This document shows, piece by piece, positions 43,179-51,806 of a stretch of DNA of 64,000 bases. Both the position numbers and the translations under genes were made by a program. The DNA lies in NCBI GenBank assembly GCA_910585455.1, contig CAJUEL010000002.1, positions 1 through 64,000 on the forward strand, written 5' to 3'. Below the pieces are notes generated by a model. That model saw nothing but the letters and a program-made list of their open reading frames with translations, was not told the DNA's origin and did not search any database. Origin of the DNA: an uncultured Eisenbergiella sp. (GTDB taxonomy: Bacteria > Bacillota > Clostridia > Lachnospirales > Lachnospiraceae). How positions within the stretch are numbered: position 1 is the first letter of the stretch; each line of letters begins with the position of its first letter.

Positions 43179-44788
43179 GAAAAACAGATTTTTTTGAAAA
43201 TTGCGGCAGGGCGGCGGGCTTTCTGACCGGACTTTGGGCATTTTTCATGCTGACGGTGTTCCCTCTTTATATGAAAGAGAAGTATATCAGGCTGGGGGAA
43301 CATAAATATCATTTTTTTCTGCGCGTGAGCATATATCTTCTTTTGCCGGCGGGGCTATGCTGGCTGCTTTTTTTGCTGCAAAAGGGAAAAAAGCTGCAGC
43401 CACATATTTCCTGTCTGGACCGGGCGATGCTTGCGTATCTGGCTGTGGCCATGATTTCCTTTCTGATGAGTGTGGACAAAAGACAGGCATGGTCAGGTAT
43501 AGAGGGCTGGTATATGGGACTTTTGACCCAGGTCCTGCTGGTGCTTTCCTATTTTCTGGTGTCCCGCTGCCTTCCGCTCAAAAAGGTGATTCTTGCAGGG
43601 CATTTTCTGGCGTCTTCCGTCGTTTTTTTGCTCGGCTGCGGCCATCGCTTCGGATTGGACCCGCTCGGCCTGTATGAAGGAATTGACGAAAGCTGGCGTC
43701 TTCTTTTTTTGTCCACGGTCGGGCAGGCATCCTGGTATTCTGGCTATGTGTGCACAGTGCTCGTGATCGGGGTGGCATGCTTTTTTACAGAGCATAAGCC
43801 GGTGCGGCGTTTTTTCCTGGGATGTTATTGCGCGGTCGGATTTGCGACGGTGGTCACGCAGAACAGCGACAGCGCTTTTATGGCAATGCTGTTTCTGATG
43901 CTCGGATTATTTCTGGCAGCCTGTGACAGCCCTGATAACATGGAACGTTTTTTTGAAACGGCGCTGCTCATGCTGGGAAGCTTTAAGCTTATGGGAAGCC
44001 TGCAGCAGCTTTTCCCGGATCGGGCAATGCGGCTGGACGGGCTGTCAGAATTTATTTCCCAGAGCACGCAGACCTGGCTCTTTTTTCTGGCGGTCTGTGT
44101 CGGCGACATGTTGTTTTTGCTATACCGGCAGAAGCATCCAAAGCTGCCTGGCTGGAAAAGGGCGGGCGCGATGCGCCGGCTTGCGGTAGGTGCGGCGGCG
44201 GCAGCGCCTGTATGCTACGCATGTGTGGTGTGGCTGAACAGCACAGGGCGATTGAAGGCGTGGTTTGGCATAGAGAGTGCAGGACAGTATTGGCTGTTTG
44301 ACAGCAGCTGGGGAAATTCCAGAGGATTTATCTGGAGCATCACATGGGAAGCGTTCAAGGGACTTCCCATGCTCAGGAAGCTTTTTGGAGTGGGACCGGA
44401 CTGCTACGCGGCATACTGCTATAGCGTGCCGGAGCTGGAAGCGCAGTTAAACCATTTTTTTGGGCAGAATCAGACGCTTACCAATGCCCATAATGAGTTT
44501 TTGAATCTCATGCTTTGCATGGGAATCGCGGGGCTTGCGGCATTTTGTATGATGCTCGCAGCGGCATTTTTGCGTTTTTACAAAGAAAAATATGATAGCC
44601 CATATGTGTTTGCCGGGATGCTCGCGGTGCTGGTCTATGGAGCGCACAATTTTTTCTGCTATCAACAGATATGCTGTACACCGTTTTTGTTTTTGCTGCT
44701 GGGAATGGCGGAAGGCTGCATCCGGCGCAATAAGAAGGATATCCAGAAAACGGCAGAGCGATATGAAGCCAATGCGCACATAGAATGA
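43175..44788 (+). CDS. O-antigen ligase / polymerase-like membrane protein
   Basis: A 537-residue protein with about 12 helices of the Wzy/WaaL kind. The segment between the late helices has LFGVGPDCYAAYCY and NAHNEFLNLMLCMGIAGL, matching the conserved Wzy_C region. It likely handles lipid-linked glycans outside the membrane. The start overlaps the pseudouridine synthase gene (ATGA). It is unrelated in detail to the protein at 14770, although both share the same fold pattern. No linked glycosyltransferases are adjacent. Confidence 0.72.
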   Translation: MRKTDFFENCGRAAGFLTGLWAFFMLTVFPLYMKEKYIRLGEHKYHFFLRVSIYLLLPAGLCWLLFLLQKGKKLQPHISCLDRAMLAYLAVAMISFLMSVDKRQAWSGIEGWYMGLLTQVLLVLSYFLVSRCLPLKKVILAGHFLASSVVFLLGCGHRFGLDPLGLYEGIDESWRLLFLSTVGQASWYSGYVCTVLVIGVACFFTEHKPVRRFFLGCYCAVGFATVVTQNSDSAFMAMLFLMLGLFLAACDSPDNMERFFETALLMLGSFKLMGSLQQLFPDRAMRLDGLSEFISQSTQTWLFFLAVCVGDMLFLLYRQKHPKLPGWKRAGAMRRLAVGAAAAAPVCYACVVWLNSTGRLKAWFGIESAGQYWLFDSSWGNSRGFIWSITWEAFKGLPMLRKLFGVGPDCYAAYCYSVPELEAQLNHFFGQNQTLTNAHNEFLNLMLCMGIAGLAAFCMMLAAAFLRFYKEKYDSPYVFAGMLAVLVYGAHNFFCYQQICCTPFLFLLLGMAEGCIRRNKKDIQKTAERYEANAHIE

Positions 44789-44847
44789 CGGCTTTTACCC
44801 ATACTATGGTGAGCGGCAAAATCATTGCCGTCCGCTGGAACCAAAGA

Positions 44848-44875
44848 TAACAGTTTGGACCTGTCTGAGCTGTTA
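44848..44875. repeat. TAACAG palindrome with G-U pairs
   Basis: TAACAGTTTGGAC and GTCTGAGCTGTTA flank a 2-nt centre; all 13 positions can pair if three G-U pairs are allowed. Same family as 43-70. Confidence 0.5.
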
Positions 44876-44917
44876 TGATTCAGGAAAATGCGTCAGAGCT
44901 TTGGAAGAGGGATATGT

Positions 44918-45961
44918 ATGGGTGACTGGATGGAAAAAAACGGAAAAAGGGCGCTTATGCTGGCAGGCTTTGCCGGCATGCTTTTTTTGGTCTTTAAATA
45001 TCTTTTTCCGCTTGCCGCGCCATTTTTACTCGCCTTTCTCATCGTCCATTTCTGCGACCCCTGGCTGGAACGCGTACAAAAAAGGACGCATATCCGGAAG
45101 GAAATTCTTCTGGGCGGCATGCTGCTTCTTGCGATGGCATTGCTGCTTGGCATTGTCTGGGGCGTATTTTCCTGGGGGAGTGTGCATGCGTCCGAAATAG
45201 GGGAAGGTATGACCGCGATACAGGACCGGATGGACAGGGCCCTGCAGGACTGCTGCGCGTTTCTGGAACGGAATTTCGGCATGGATGCGTCGGGGACCTA
45301 TGTAGCGATTCAGGGAAAAACAAAGGAGCTGGCGGAAAGCCTGCGGACGGATGCGCTGCCGGAGGCGGCGAAGCGCTCCTGGGAATATATCCGTGGAATG
45401 CTTGGCGGCATTGCCTTTTTGGGAGTGAGCTTCATTTCCACCATGCTGCTTTGCAGGGATTATAAGACCATTACGGGAAAAGCCGGGGAAAATCCGATGG
45501 TGGATGCGGCGTGGCAGCTTTTGGACAGGACGGTTTCTTTGATTGGCGGATATCTGAAAGCGCAGGCCGTCATATTGCTGGTGATATCCGTAGTCGCAGT
45601 GGCGGGGCTGCTGATCGGGCGGGTAAAGGGCGCGGTAGCGCTGGGGCTTCTTGCCGGGCTTTTGGACGCCCTGCCTTTTATCGGAACCGGCATTGTGCTT
45701 GTGCCGGCGGCGCTCTGGCAGCTGCTTTCAGGGAATGTGCCGGGGGCAATCTGCGCCGTGATCGTTTATGTGCTTTGCGTGATGGTGCGGGAACTTTTGG
45801 AACCACGCCTTTTGGGGAAGCAGGTGGGCATCTGCCCTGTGGTCATGCTGTTTGGCGTGTACGCGGGAGTCAGGCTGTTCGGCCTTGCGGGGATTTTTCT
45901 GGGTCCTTTGTATCTGGTGCTTTTCAGGGAAGGGGCGTGCAGAATCCGTGAAAGCTATTGA
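44918..45961 (+). CDS. AI-2E family / YtvI-like membrane transporter
   Basis: A 347-residue AI-2E family permease: two helix pairs at the N-terminus (about 12-30 and 55-80), a soluble stretch (about 85-155), then a bundle of helices with GLLAGLLDALPFIGTGIVLVPAALWQLL and ELLEPRLLGKQVGICPVVMLFGVYAG. Members include YtvI, linked to sporulation in Bacillus, and various ion or small-molecule exporters. I use the second ATG, 44918, which follows GAAGAGGGA. The substrate is unknown. Confidence 0.8.
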   Translation: MGDWMEKNGKRALMLAGFAGMLFLVFKYLFPLAAPFLLAFLIVHFCDPWLERVQKRTHIRKEILLGGMLLLAMALLLGIVWGVFSWGSVHASEIGEGMTAIQDRMDRALQDCCAFLERNFGMDASGTYVAIQGKTKELAESLRTDALPEAAKRSWEYIRGMLGGIAFLGVSFISTMLLCRDYKTITGKAGENPMVDAAWQLLDRTVSLIGGYLKAQAVILLVISVVAVAGLLIGRVKGAVALGLLAGLLDALPFIGTGIVLVPAALWQLLSGNVPGAICAVIVYVLCVMVRELLEPRLLGKQVGICPVVMLFGVYAGVRLFGLAGIFLGPLYLVLFREGACRIRESY

Positions 45962-45986
45962 CAAATGCCGAAATTTCTTTTATGAT
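45958..45986 (+). promoter_or_regulatory. Sigma-A promoter for proS
   Basis: TTGACA (45958-45963), 17-bp spacer, TATGAT (45981-45986). It overlaps the stop codon of the preceding gene and sets a leader of about 143 nt. Confidence 0.7.
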
Positions 45987-45992
45987 CAGGTT

Positions 45993-46135
45993 GAATCGCT
46001 TAACGGATATGAAACGATTGCGGAAAGCGTTTTTTGGTGGTTTTCATACGCTGATCTGGGTGGTACCGCCGGATATCCGGCCTCTGTAACGGGGCTTTGA
46101 TGTCTGGCTGATTTTATTTTCAGGAGGAGAAAAGG
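45993..46135 (+). promoter_or_regulatory. T-box-like leader of proS without a visible specifier
   Basis: TGGGTGGTACCGCC at 46057-46070 is one to two bases from the T-box consensus AGGGTGGNACCGCG, which pairs with the uncharged tRNA end. A short GCCTC/GGGGC hairpin follows and could be the terminator. The part between the predicted start and the T-box is only about 64 nt, has two small stems (AATCG/CGATT and AGCGT/ACGCT) and contains no CC dinucleotide, hence no proline codon to act as specifier. It may be a reduced or decayed T-box. Confidence 0.5.
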
Positions 46136-47566
46136 ATGGCGGACAAGAAACTGGTGGAGCAGATCACCTCCATGGAGGAGGATTTTGCGCAGTGGTATAC
46201 CGATGTGGTGGTGAAATCGGAGCTGATCGGTTATACGAGCGTGAAGGGCTGCATGGCGATCAAGCCGGCAGGCTACGCGATCTGGGAGCTGATTCAGTCC
46301 CAGCTCGATGCGAGATTTAAGGAAAAGGGCGTGCAGAATGTATATATGCCGATGTTCATTCCGGAGAGCCTTTTGCAGAAGGAAAAGGACCATGTGGAGG
46401 GCTTTGCCCCGGAGGTGGCGTGGGTCACGCACGGCGGTCTGCAGCCGCTGCAGGAAAGACTTTGTGTCAGACCGACCTCGGAGACGCTGTTCTGTGATTT
46501 TTATAAAAATGATATTCAGTCCTATCGGGATCTGCCCAAGGTTTATAACCAGTGGTGCAGCGTGGTGCGGTGGGAAAAGGAAACGAGACCCTTTCTGCGC
46601 TCCCGGGAGTTTTTGTGGCAGGAGGGACATACCGCCCATGCGACCGCACAGGAGGCGGAGGAAAGAACGATACAGATGCTGAATGTATATGCGGATTTCT
46701 GCGAGGAGGTGCTGGCGATCCCTGTGATTAAGGGGCGTAAGACGGAGAAGGAGAAGTTTGCGGGCGCGGAGGCGACTTATACGATCGAGGCGCTGATGCA
46801 TGACGGCAAGGCGCTGCAGTCCGGGACCAGCCATAACTTTGGCGACGGCTTTGCGAAGGCGTTTGGAATTCAGTTTACCGATAAGGACAATACCTTAAAA
46901 TATGTACATCAGACCTCCTGGGGCATGACGACCCGCCTGATCGGTGCGATCATCATGGTACATGGCGATAATTCCGGTCTGGTATTGCCGCCGAAGGTGG
47001 CGCCCACACAGGTTGTCATCATTCCGATCCAGCAGAGAAAGGAAGGCGTTTTGGAGAAAGCCAGTGAGCTTAAGGATCGCCTTTGCGGCTTCCGGGTTAA
47101 GGTGGACGATAGTGACAAGAGCCCCGGCTGGAAATTTTCTGAGGCTGAAATGCGCGGCATTCCGGTGCGCGTAGAGATCGGTCCGAAGGATATCGAAGCT
47201 GGCAAATGCGTGCTGGTACGCCGGGATACGGGAGAGAAGCTGGAATGCGCGCTGGATGAGCTGGAACAGAAGGTTGCCGGACTTTTAGAGACTATGCAGA
47301 AGGAAATGCTTGAGAGGGCGCGGGCGCACAGGGATGCCCATACCTATACAGCCAAAACGCCGGAGGAGCTGGAGGATATCCTGACCAATAAGCCGGGATT
47401 TGTCAAAGCGATGTGGTGCGGCTGTCAGGAATGCGAAGACAAAATCAAGGAAAAATATGCCGCAACCAGCCGCTGCATGCCATTCGAGCAGGAAGCGCTC
47501 TCCGATGTGTGCGTATGCTGTGGCAAGCCCGCAAAGAAGATGGTATACTGGGGTAAGGCATATTAA
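46136..47566 (+). CDS. proS: Prolyl-tRNA synthetase, archaeal/eukaryotic type
   Basis: A 476-residue class II synthetase that charges tRNA-Pro. Motif 2 and 3 regions are seen in RPTSETLFCDFYKND, VVRWEKETRPFLRSREFLWQEGHTAHAT and the GSGTSHNFG-like QSGTSHNFGDGFAKAF. It lacks the editing (INS) insertion of bacterial ProRS and ends with a zinc-binding, Cys-rich domain (MWCGCQECEDK, DVCVCCGKPAKKMVYWGKAY). This form is frequent in Clostridia. AGGAGGAG precedes the ATG. The leader holds a T-box-like element. Confidence 0.95.
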   Translation: MADKKLVEQITSMEEDFAQWYTDVVVKSELIGYTSVKGCMAIKPAGYAIWELIQSQLDARFKEKGVQNVYMPMFIPESLLQKEKDHVEGFAPEVAWVTHGGLQPLQERLCVRPTSETLFCDFYKNDIQSYRDLPKVYNQWCSVVRWEKETRPFLRSREFLWQEGHTAHATAQEAEERTIQMLNVYADFCEEVLAIPVIKGRKTEKEKFAGAEATYTIEALMHDGKALQSGTSHNFGDGFAKAFGIQFTDKDNTLKYVHQTSWGMTTRLIGAIIMVHGDNSGLVLPPKVAPTQVVIIPIQQRKEGVLEKASELKDRLCGFRVKVDDSDKSPGWKFSEAEMRGIPVRVEIGPKDIEAGKCVLVRRDTGEKLECALDELEQKVAGLLETMQKEMLERARAHRDAHTYTAKTPEELEDILTNKPGFVKAMWCGCQECEDKIKEKYAATSRCMPFEQEALSDVCVCCGKPAKKMVYWGKAY

Positions 47567-47746
47567 AAAATCCAGGTTTTGGGTAACGCAAAACCGGAGA
47601 ACAGGGCATGGCTAAAAATCTTTTTGTATTTATAAAATATGGCTTAATTTTTTACAAAAAATGTCGAAAGTGAATTAAAGGTTCTGTTTTTATAACAGAA
47701 TATCCGAATAAGGCATTAGGAGAATGCAAGGAGGTAAAAGAAGGAA

Positions 47747-49546
47747 ATGATCAAGAACATGAAAATTGGAAAAAGGCTGATGTCATGCTTTATTCTGGTG
47801 GCAATTGTGGCCAGCATTTCCGGTGTTTTGTCGATTTTCATTACGAACGGCTTACATAAGAAATTCGATACAACGCTGGAAGACTACGGTTTCGTGCAGG
47901 GCGATGTGGGCAGGGCCATGTTGGCGCTTGCCGAAAATACCCGCGTGATCCGTGATCTGATCACACTGACCGATGAGGAAGATCTGGCAAATGCGAAGCA
48001 GAAGCTGGAAAATAACAAGGCTCTGTATAATCAGTATGCCGATATTGTAAGAGAATCTATTTCGAATGAGGAAGCCAGACAGATCGCAAACGATATCTCC
48101 ACGAAGAGAGCGGCGTTCGAGGCGAAGCGGGACGAGGTGCTTGCGCTGGGAGAAAGCACGGATGCATCCAGTGATTCACGGGCGTTGCAGATGGCGATTG
48201 ACGAGCTGGATCCCCTTTATGATGATCTGTATGACGCATGGATGAATTTCCTGGATGTCAAGGAGCAGAAGGGACGGGAGCACAGCCAGCAGATGCAGCG
48301 TGAGACCAATATTGTGACCGTCATTACCATCGTATTGATCATCGCGTCCCTAATCATCGCGTTCCTCTTTGGCGTTCTGATTTCCCGCCAGGTTGCGGAT
48401 CCGATCGGCAAATGTGTGGATCGTCTTACCAAGCTCGCACAGGGCGATTTGAAGAGTCCGGTTCCGCAGTCCGATTCCACGGATGAAACCGGCGTGCTTA
48501 TGACAGAGCTTGGCATAACCGTGAAAGCGATTAACGCCATGATCGGTGATCTGACACATATGCTTGGAGAAATGGCAAGGGGCAACTTTGCTGTGAAGTC
48601 CAATGCGGAAGATGCATACGTAGGTGAATTCGGCCAGCTGATTGAATCCATCAAAGAGCTGAGCCAGGATATGAATACAACGCTGTCACAGATCAACCAG
48701 AGCTCTGATCAGGTGGCAAGCGGCGCGGATCAGGTATCCTCCGGCGCACAGGCATTGAGCCAGGGCGCTACCGAGCAGGCGAGCTCCGTAGAAGAGCTTG
48801 CAGCTACCATCAACGAGATCTCTAACCAGATCAATATTACCGCTCAGAATGCGGAAACTGCAAAAGAAGAAAATGTAAAGGTGGATGAAATGATTCAGGT
48901 ATGCGGTAACCAGATGCAGAGTCTGGTCGGCGCGATCAACCTGATCAATGAGAAGTCCAATGAGATCAGCAAGATCATCAAAGCAATTGAAGATATCGCA
49001 TTCCAGACCAATATCCTTGCGTTGAACGCGGCTGTGGAAGCGGCGCGCGCAGGTGCGGCAGGTAAGGGCTTTGCGGTTGTTGCCGGCGAGGTTCGTGACC
49101 TTGCTGAAAAGAGTGCGGAAGCTGCCAAGAGCACAACGGTTCTGATTGGCGAGACCGTAAGCGCGGTGGCAAGCGGCACAAAGCTTTCCGAGGAGACGGC
49201 GCAGTCCCTGCTTAAGGTAGTGGAAAATGCCAAGTCCGTACTGAGCGCAGTGACCAATATTTCCCAGGCAACCGGCGAACAGGCACAGTCCATTTCTCAG
49301 GTTACGATGGGCATCGACCAGATCTCCAGCGTGGTACAGACCAACTCCGCTACGGCACAGCAGAGCGCTGCCGCCAGTGAAGAGCTGTCCGCTCAGGCAC
49401 AGATGCTTAAGAATCTGATCGGCAAATTCAAGCTGGATGGAGATACGGATGTGAGCGCGGCTATGGTCAGCTACAATAAGCCTGCCAGCACACCTTCCTA
49501 TGAGTATCATGCGGATACCTCCAGCTATGGCGGAAGTAAATATTGA
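47747..49546 (+). CDS. Methyl-accepting chemotaxis protein
   Basis: A 599-residue receptor: helix 1 (about 11-33), an external four-helix-bundle type sensor (about 34-180), helix 2 (about 185-210), HAMP (about 211-265) and a long cytoplasmic coiled coil. The signaling tip is EDIAFQTNILALNAAVEAARAGAAGKGFAVVAGEVRDLA. Ligand unknown. The tail after the coiled coil (YNKPASTPSYEYHADTSSYGGSKY) is flexible. AAGGAGGTAAAAG precedes the ATG. CheW follows after a terminator, suggesting a common chemotaxis role with separate transcription. Confidence 0.95.
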   Translation: MIKNMKIGKRLMSCFILVAIVASISGVLSIFITNGLHKKFDTTLEDYGFVQGDVGRAMLALAENTRVIRDLITLTDEEDLANAKQKLENNKALYNQYADIVRESISNEEARQIANDISTKRAAFEAKRDEVLALGESTDASSDSRALQMAIDELDPLYDDLYDAWMNFLDVKEQKGREHSQQMQRETNIVTVITIVLIIASLIIAFLFGVLISRQVADPIGKCVDRLTKLAQGDLKSPVPQSDSTDETGVLMTELGITVKAINAMIGDLTHMLGEMARGNFAVKSNAEDAYVGEFGQLIESIKELSQDMNTTLSQINQSSDQVASGADQVSSGAQALSQGATEQASSVEELAATINEISNQINITAQNAETAKEENVKVDEMIQVCGNQMQSLVGAINLINEKSNEISKIIKAIEDIAFQTNILALNAAVEAARAGAAGKGFAVVAGEVRDLAEKSAEAAKSTTVLIGETVSAVASGTKLSEETAQSLLKVVENAKSVLSAVTNISQATGEQAQSISQVTMGIDQISSVVQTNSATAQQSAAASEELSAQAQMLKNLIGKFKLDGDTDVSAAMVSYNKPASTPSYEYHADTSSYGGSKY

Positions 49547-49561
49547 TACATAAAAACTGGG

Positions 49562-49591
49562 GCAGAACCGGGAAACCGGTTCTGCTTTTTT
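49562..49591 (+). terminator. Rho-independent terminator after the MCP gene
   Basis: GCAGAACCGG, loop GAAA, CCGGTTCTGC, then six T: a textbook tetraloop terminator. Confidence 0.95.
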
Positions 49592-49713
49592 AAGGAAAAC
49601 TATTGTATGTTGTTGCTGTAAGTCTCGGGATTTTTATGCGTAAAGTGTGCAAATACCTTAGGCGCGTGAACAGCAATTTAAAAATCTTCTGTTGGCAGTA
49701 AGGAGACAGGCGT

Positions 49714-50229
49714 ATGAGTGTAAAAGGATACACGGACAGAAACGACGTAAATGACGAAAAAACAGAGGTTAAATATCTCACGTTCTGGATGGAAGGACAG
49801 CTGTTTGGTATTCCAATCGGGGATGTGGTACAGATTATCCGGATGGAAAATATTACAGTAATACCGGAATTTCCAAGCTATGCAAAGGGCGTTATCAACC
49901 TGCGTGGGGATATCGTTCCCGTTATTGATATTCAGCTTCGCTTTAAGAAGCCCGCAGTCAGCTATACGGATCACACCTGCATCATTGTCACGATGATCAG
50001 GGAAAAGTACGTTGGCTTTATCGTGGAGGCGGTAGTCGATGTGCCTGATATTTCTAAAAAGGCTATTTCTGAACCGCCGACGATAGCCGGGGATACTGCA
50101 GGAAAATATATGGTTGGCGTTGCCCGTTTGGAAAAGGAGCTGGTTTTGCTGCTGGAGACTTCCAGACTGTTGGAGGAGAAAGAGCTGGAGGCGCTGGAAG
50201 AGGCGGCCAGGAACAGGATGGGGGAGTGA
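49714..50229 (+). CDS. cheW: Chemotaxis coupling protein CheW
   Basis: A 171-residue CheW: FWMEGQLFGIPIGDVVQIIRMENITVIPEFPSYAKGVINLRGDIVPVIDIQLRF carries the conserved NLRG-x(2)-PVIDL pattern. CheW links receptors to the kinase CheA, which is not in the window. About 20 extra residues stand at each end. TAAGGAGAC precedes the ATG. It ends 60 nt before the convergent broken AAA-ATPase gene. Confidence 0.92.
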   Translation: MSVKGYTDRNDVNDEKTEVKYLTFWMEGQLFGIPIGDVVQIIRMENITVIPEFPSYAKGVINLRGDIVPVIDIQLRFKKPAVSYTDHTCIIVTMIREKYVGFIVEAVVDVPDISKKAISEPPTIAGDTAGKYMVGVARLEKELVLLLETSRLLEEKELEALEEAARNRMGE

Positions 50230-50289
50230 TGGGAACAGGCAGGGGATTTCCCCTGCCTGAAAACCAAAGCCATCGTCAGAAATCAATGC

Positions 50290-51707
50290 TTACATGTTTG
50301 GCTTGACAAATCCAGGATGTCCGACCATTACCATGCAGCTTTTTTTATAACATGCAATGCCGTAGTTCAGGATTGATTGTATTCCATTCCCTTCAAAAAT
50401 TTCCGCATATCGCCGGGTTTCAATTTGTTCAAGTGCTTTCCGGCATGATGCTTCCAGATTCCCGTCTTCGGCATACTTTATTTCAATTATGATTCCCATT
50501 CCTTCAGCATTATCCGTTGTGACCAGAATATCGCTGTATCCTTCTCCTGTTTCAGCATTGGAGGACACATCCCAACCTTCCATATGTCCCAGCAATCCAA
50601 GCAGAATTCCATGATAAAAGCTTTCCTTCCTCTCCTTTTGCACACCATAATCCCGGATGCTGATTGTCCTGCGCAGATATTCATTCAATATTTTCTTCAC
50701 AGCAGAGGCATCGCCCTCCTGCATTGATTGAAAGAGGATGTCCAGTTTTCCAATGTCTTTCGATGCTTCCTCATCGAACCATTCCAGAACCTGCCGGACA
50801 AATATCTGCCGGATTTCCCGGTTAGGGATGGCAAGAGAAAGCATATCGCCGTCTTGCTCCCCGCGCTGCGTTAGATATCCGGTGGTGAAAAGCAGGCTCC
50901 AAAGATTGTCTATGGAAGAATCAAGGTTACCGTAGGTTAAATCCTGTTTGATTGCTTTTCGGACAATTCCACCCGCGATCAGTTCCTCAATTTCCCTTTT
51001 GGTGATGAAGCCGGCTTTTTGTATAAAACGTCTAATGATGTCATTATTTCCTGTGTTGATCCAATAATTTTGAGGAAGCGCGGATGGATTCATGCGGAGC
51101 GCATAGCAATAGCTGATTACATCCCAGGGGCAATATATTGCGGCGTTGCCAAAGCGATAACCGTCATACCTGCCTTTCGTCCATAATGCTTATGCAGAAG
51201 CTTCGATAAAAGTAAGAGACTATCGCACAAAAGCTGATCGGTCATTGTGAAGCTGCCATGTTGATCAATATCTGTTAATGCATAATACAGTTTTCGCTCT
51301 TTCTCTTCCAGCATATCGCTGTCTGCCAGAAAAGCAAAACGCATTGCTTCCCTTCCGATCAGGGCACGAAGCATTGCCTTTGCGGTGGAAAAGCTTTCCC
51401 CGCTTACTCCCTTTAAGCTGATGGAAATGACAGGAAACTGTCCCATATATCGGTTGCACAGGTCGGGCTCTTTTGAAATTTCAAGGTTGTCAAAAAGCTC
51501 CTTTCGGCAGCCTGTCTCGAAAAAGCATTTCAACATGCTCATATTAAGAGATTTTCCGAACCTTCTGGGGCGCGTAAAAAGATTTACTTCGCCCCAGTTA
51601 TTTAAAAGGTCCCGTATCAGCCCCGTTTTATCAATATAGTAAAAGTCTTCTGTACGAATTTTTTCAAAATTTTCAATGCCGACAGGAAGCATGGCAGACG
51701 TTCTCAT
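50290..51707 (-). pseudogene. Broken AAA-ATPase-like / DUF1703 (PD-(D/E)XK) gene with internal deletion and frameshift
   Basis: The 5' part (51707-51117) encodes the start of an AAA-ATPase_like protein: LPVGIENFEKIRTEDFYYIDKT and TRPRRFGKSLNMSM (Walker A-like). The 3' part (51093-50290) is a DUF1703 nuclease-like end (ILLGLLGHMEGWDVSSNAETGEGYSDILV, IIIEIKYAED). Between them, minus-strand reading frame 2 continues YDGYRFGNAAIYCPWDVISY, a hallmark that belongs directly before the 3' part, but the Walker B (LIDEYD) and following region of about 150 residues are missing. So an internal deletion joined HYGRKAG to YDGYRFG out of frame. Such proteins normally have about 550 residues; function of intact ones is unclear. 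Confidence 0.82.
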
Positions 51708-51806
51708 ATTGCGATTACTCCTTTTTTGGTGTAACGGAAAAATAACTTTGCTATTGAGGACAGTATAGCATTCGATTGTCAGGTTGGCAAGTTATATCCG
51801 GTTGGC

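Noticed and set aside
47640..47746. Sigma-28 promoter for the MCP gene
   Set aside because: TAAAGG and CCGAATAA are present but about 24 bp apart instead of 15, so I do not call it.
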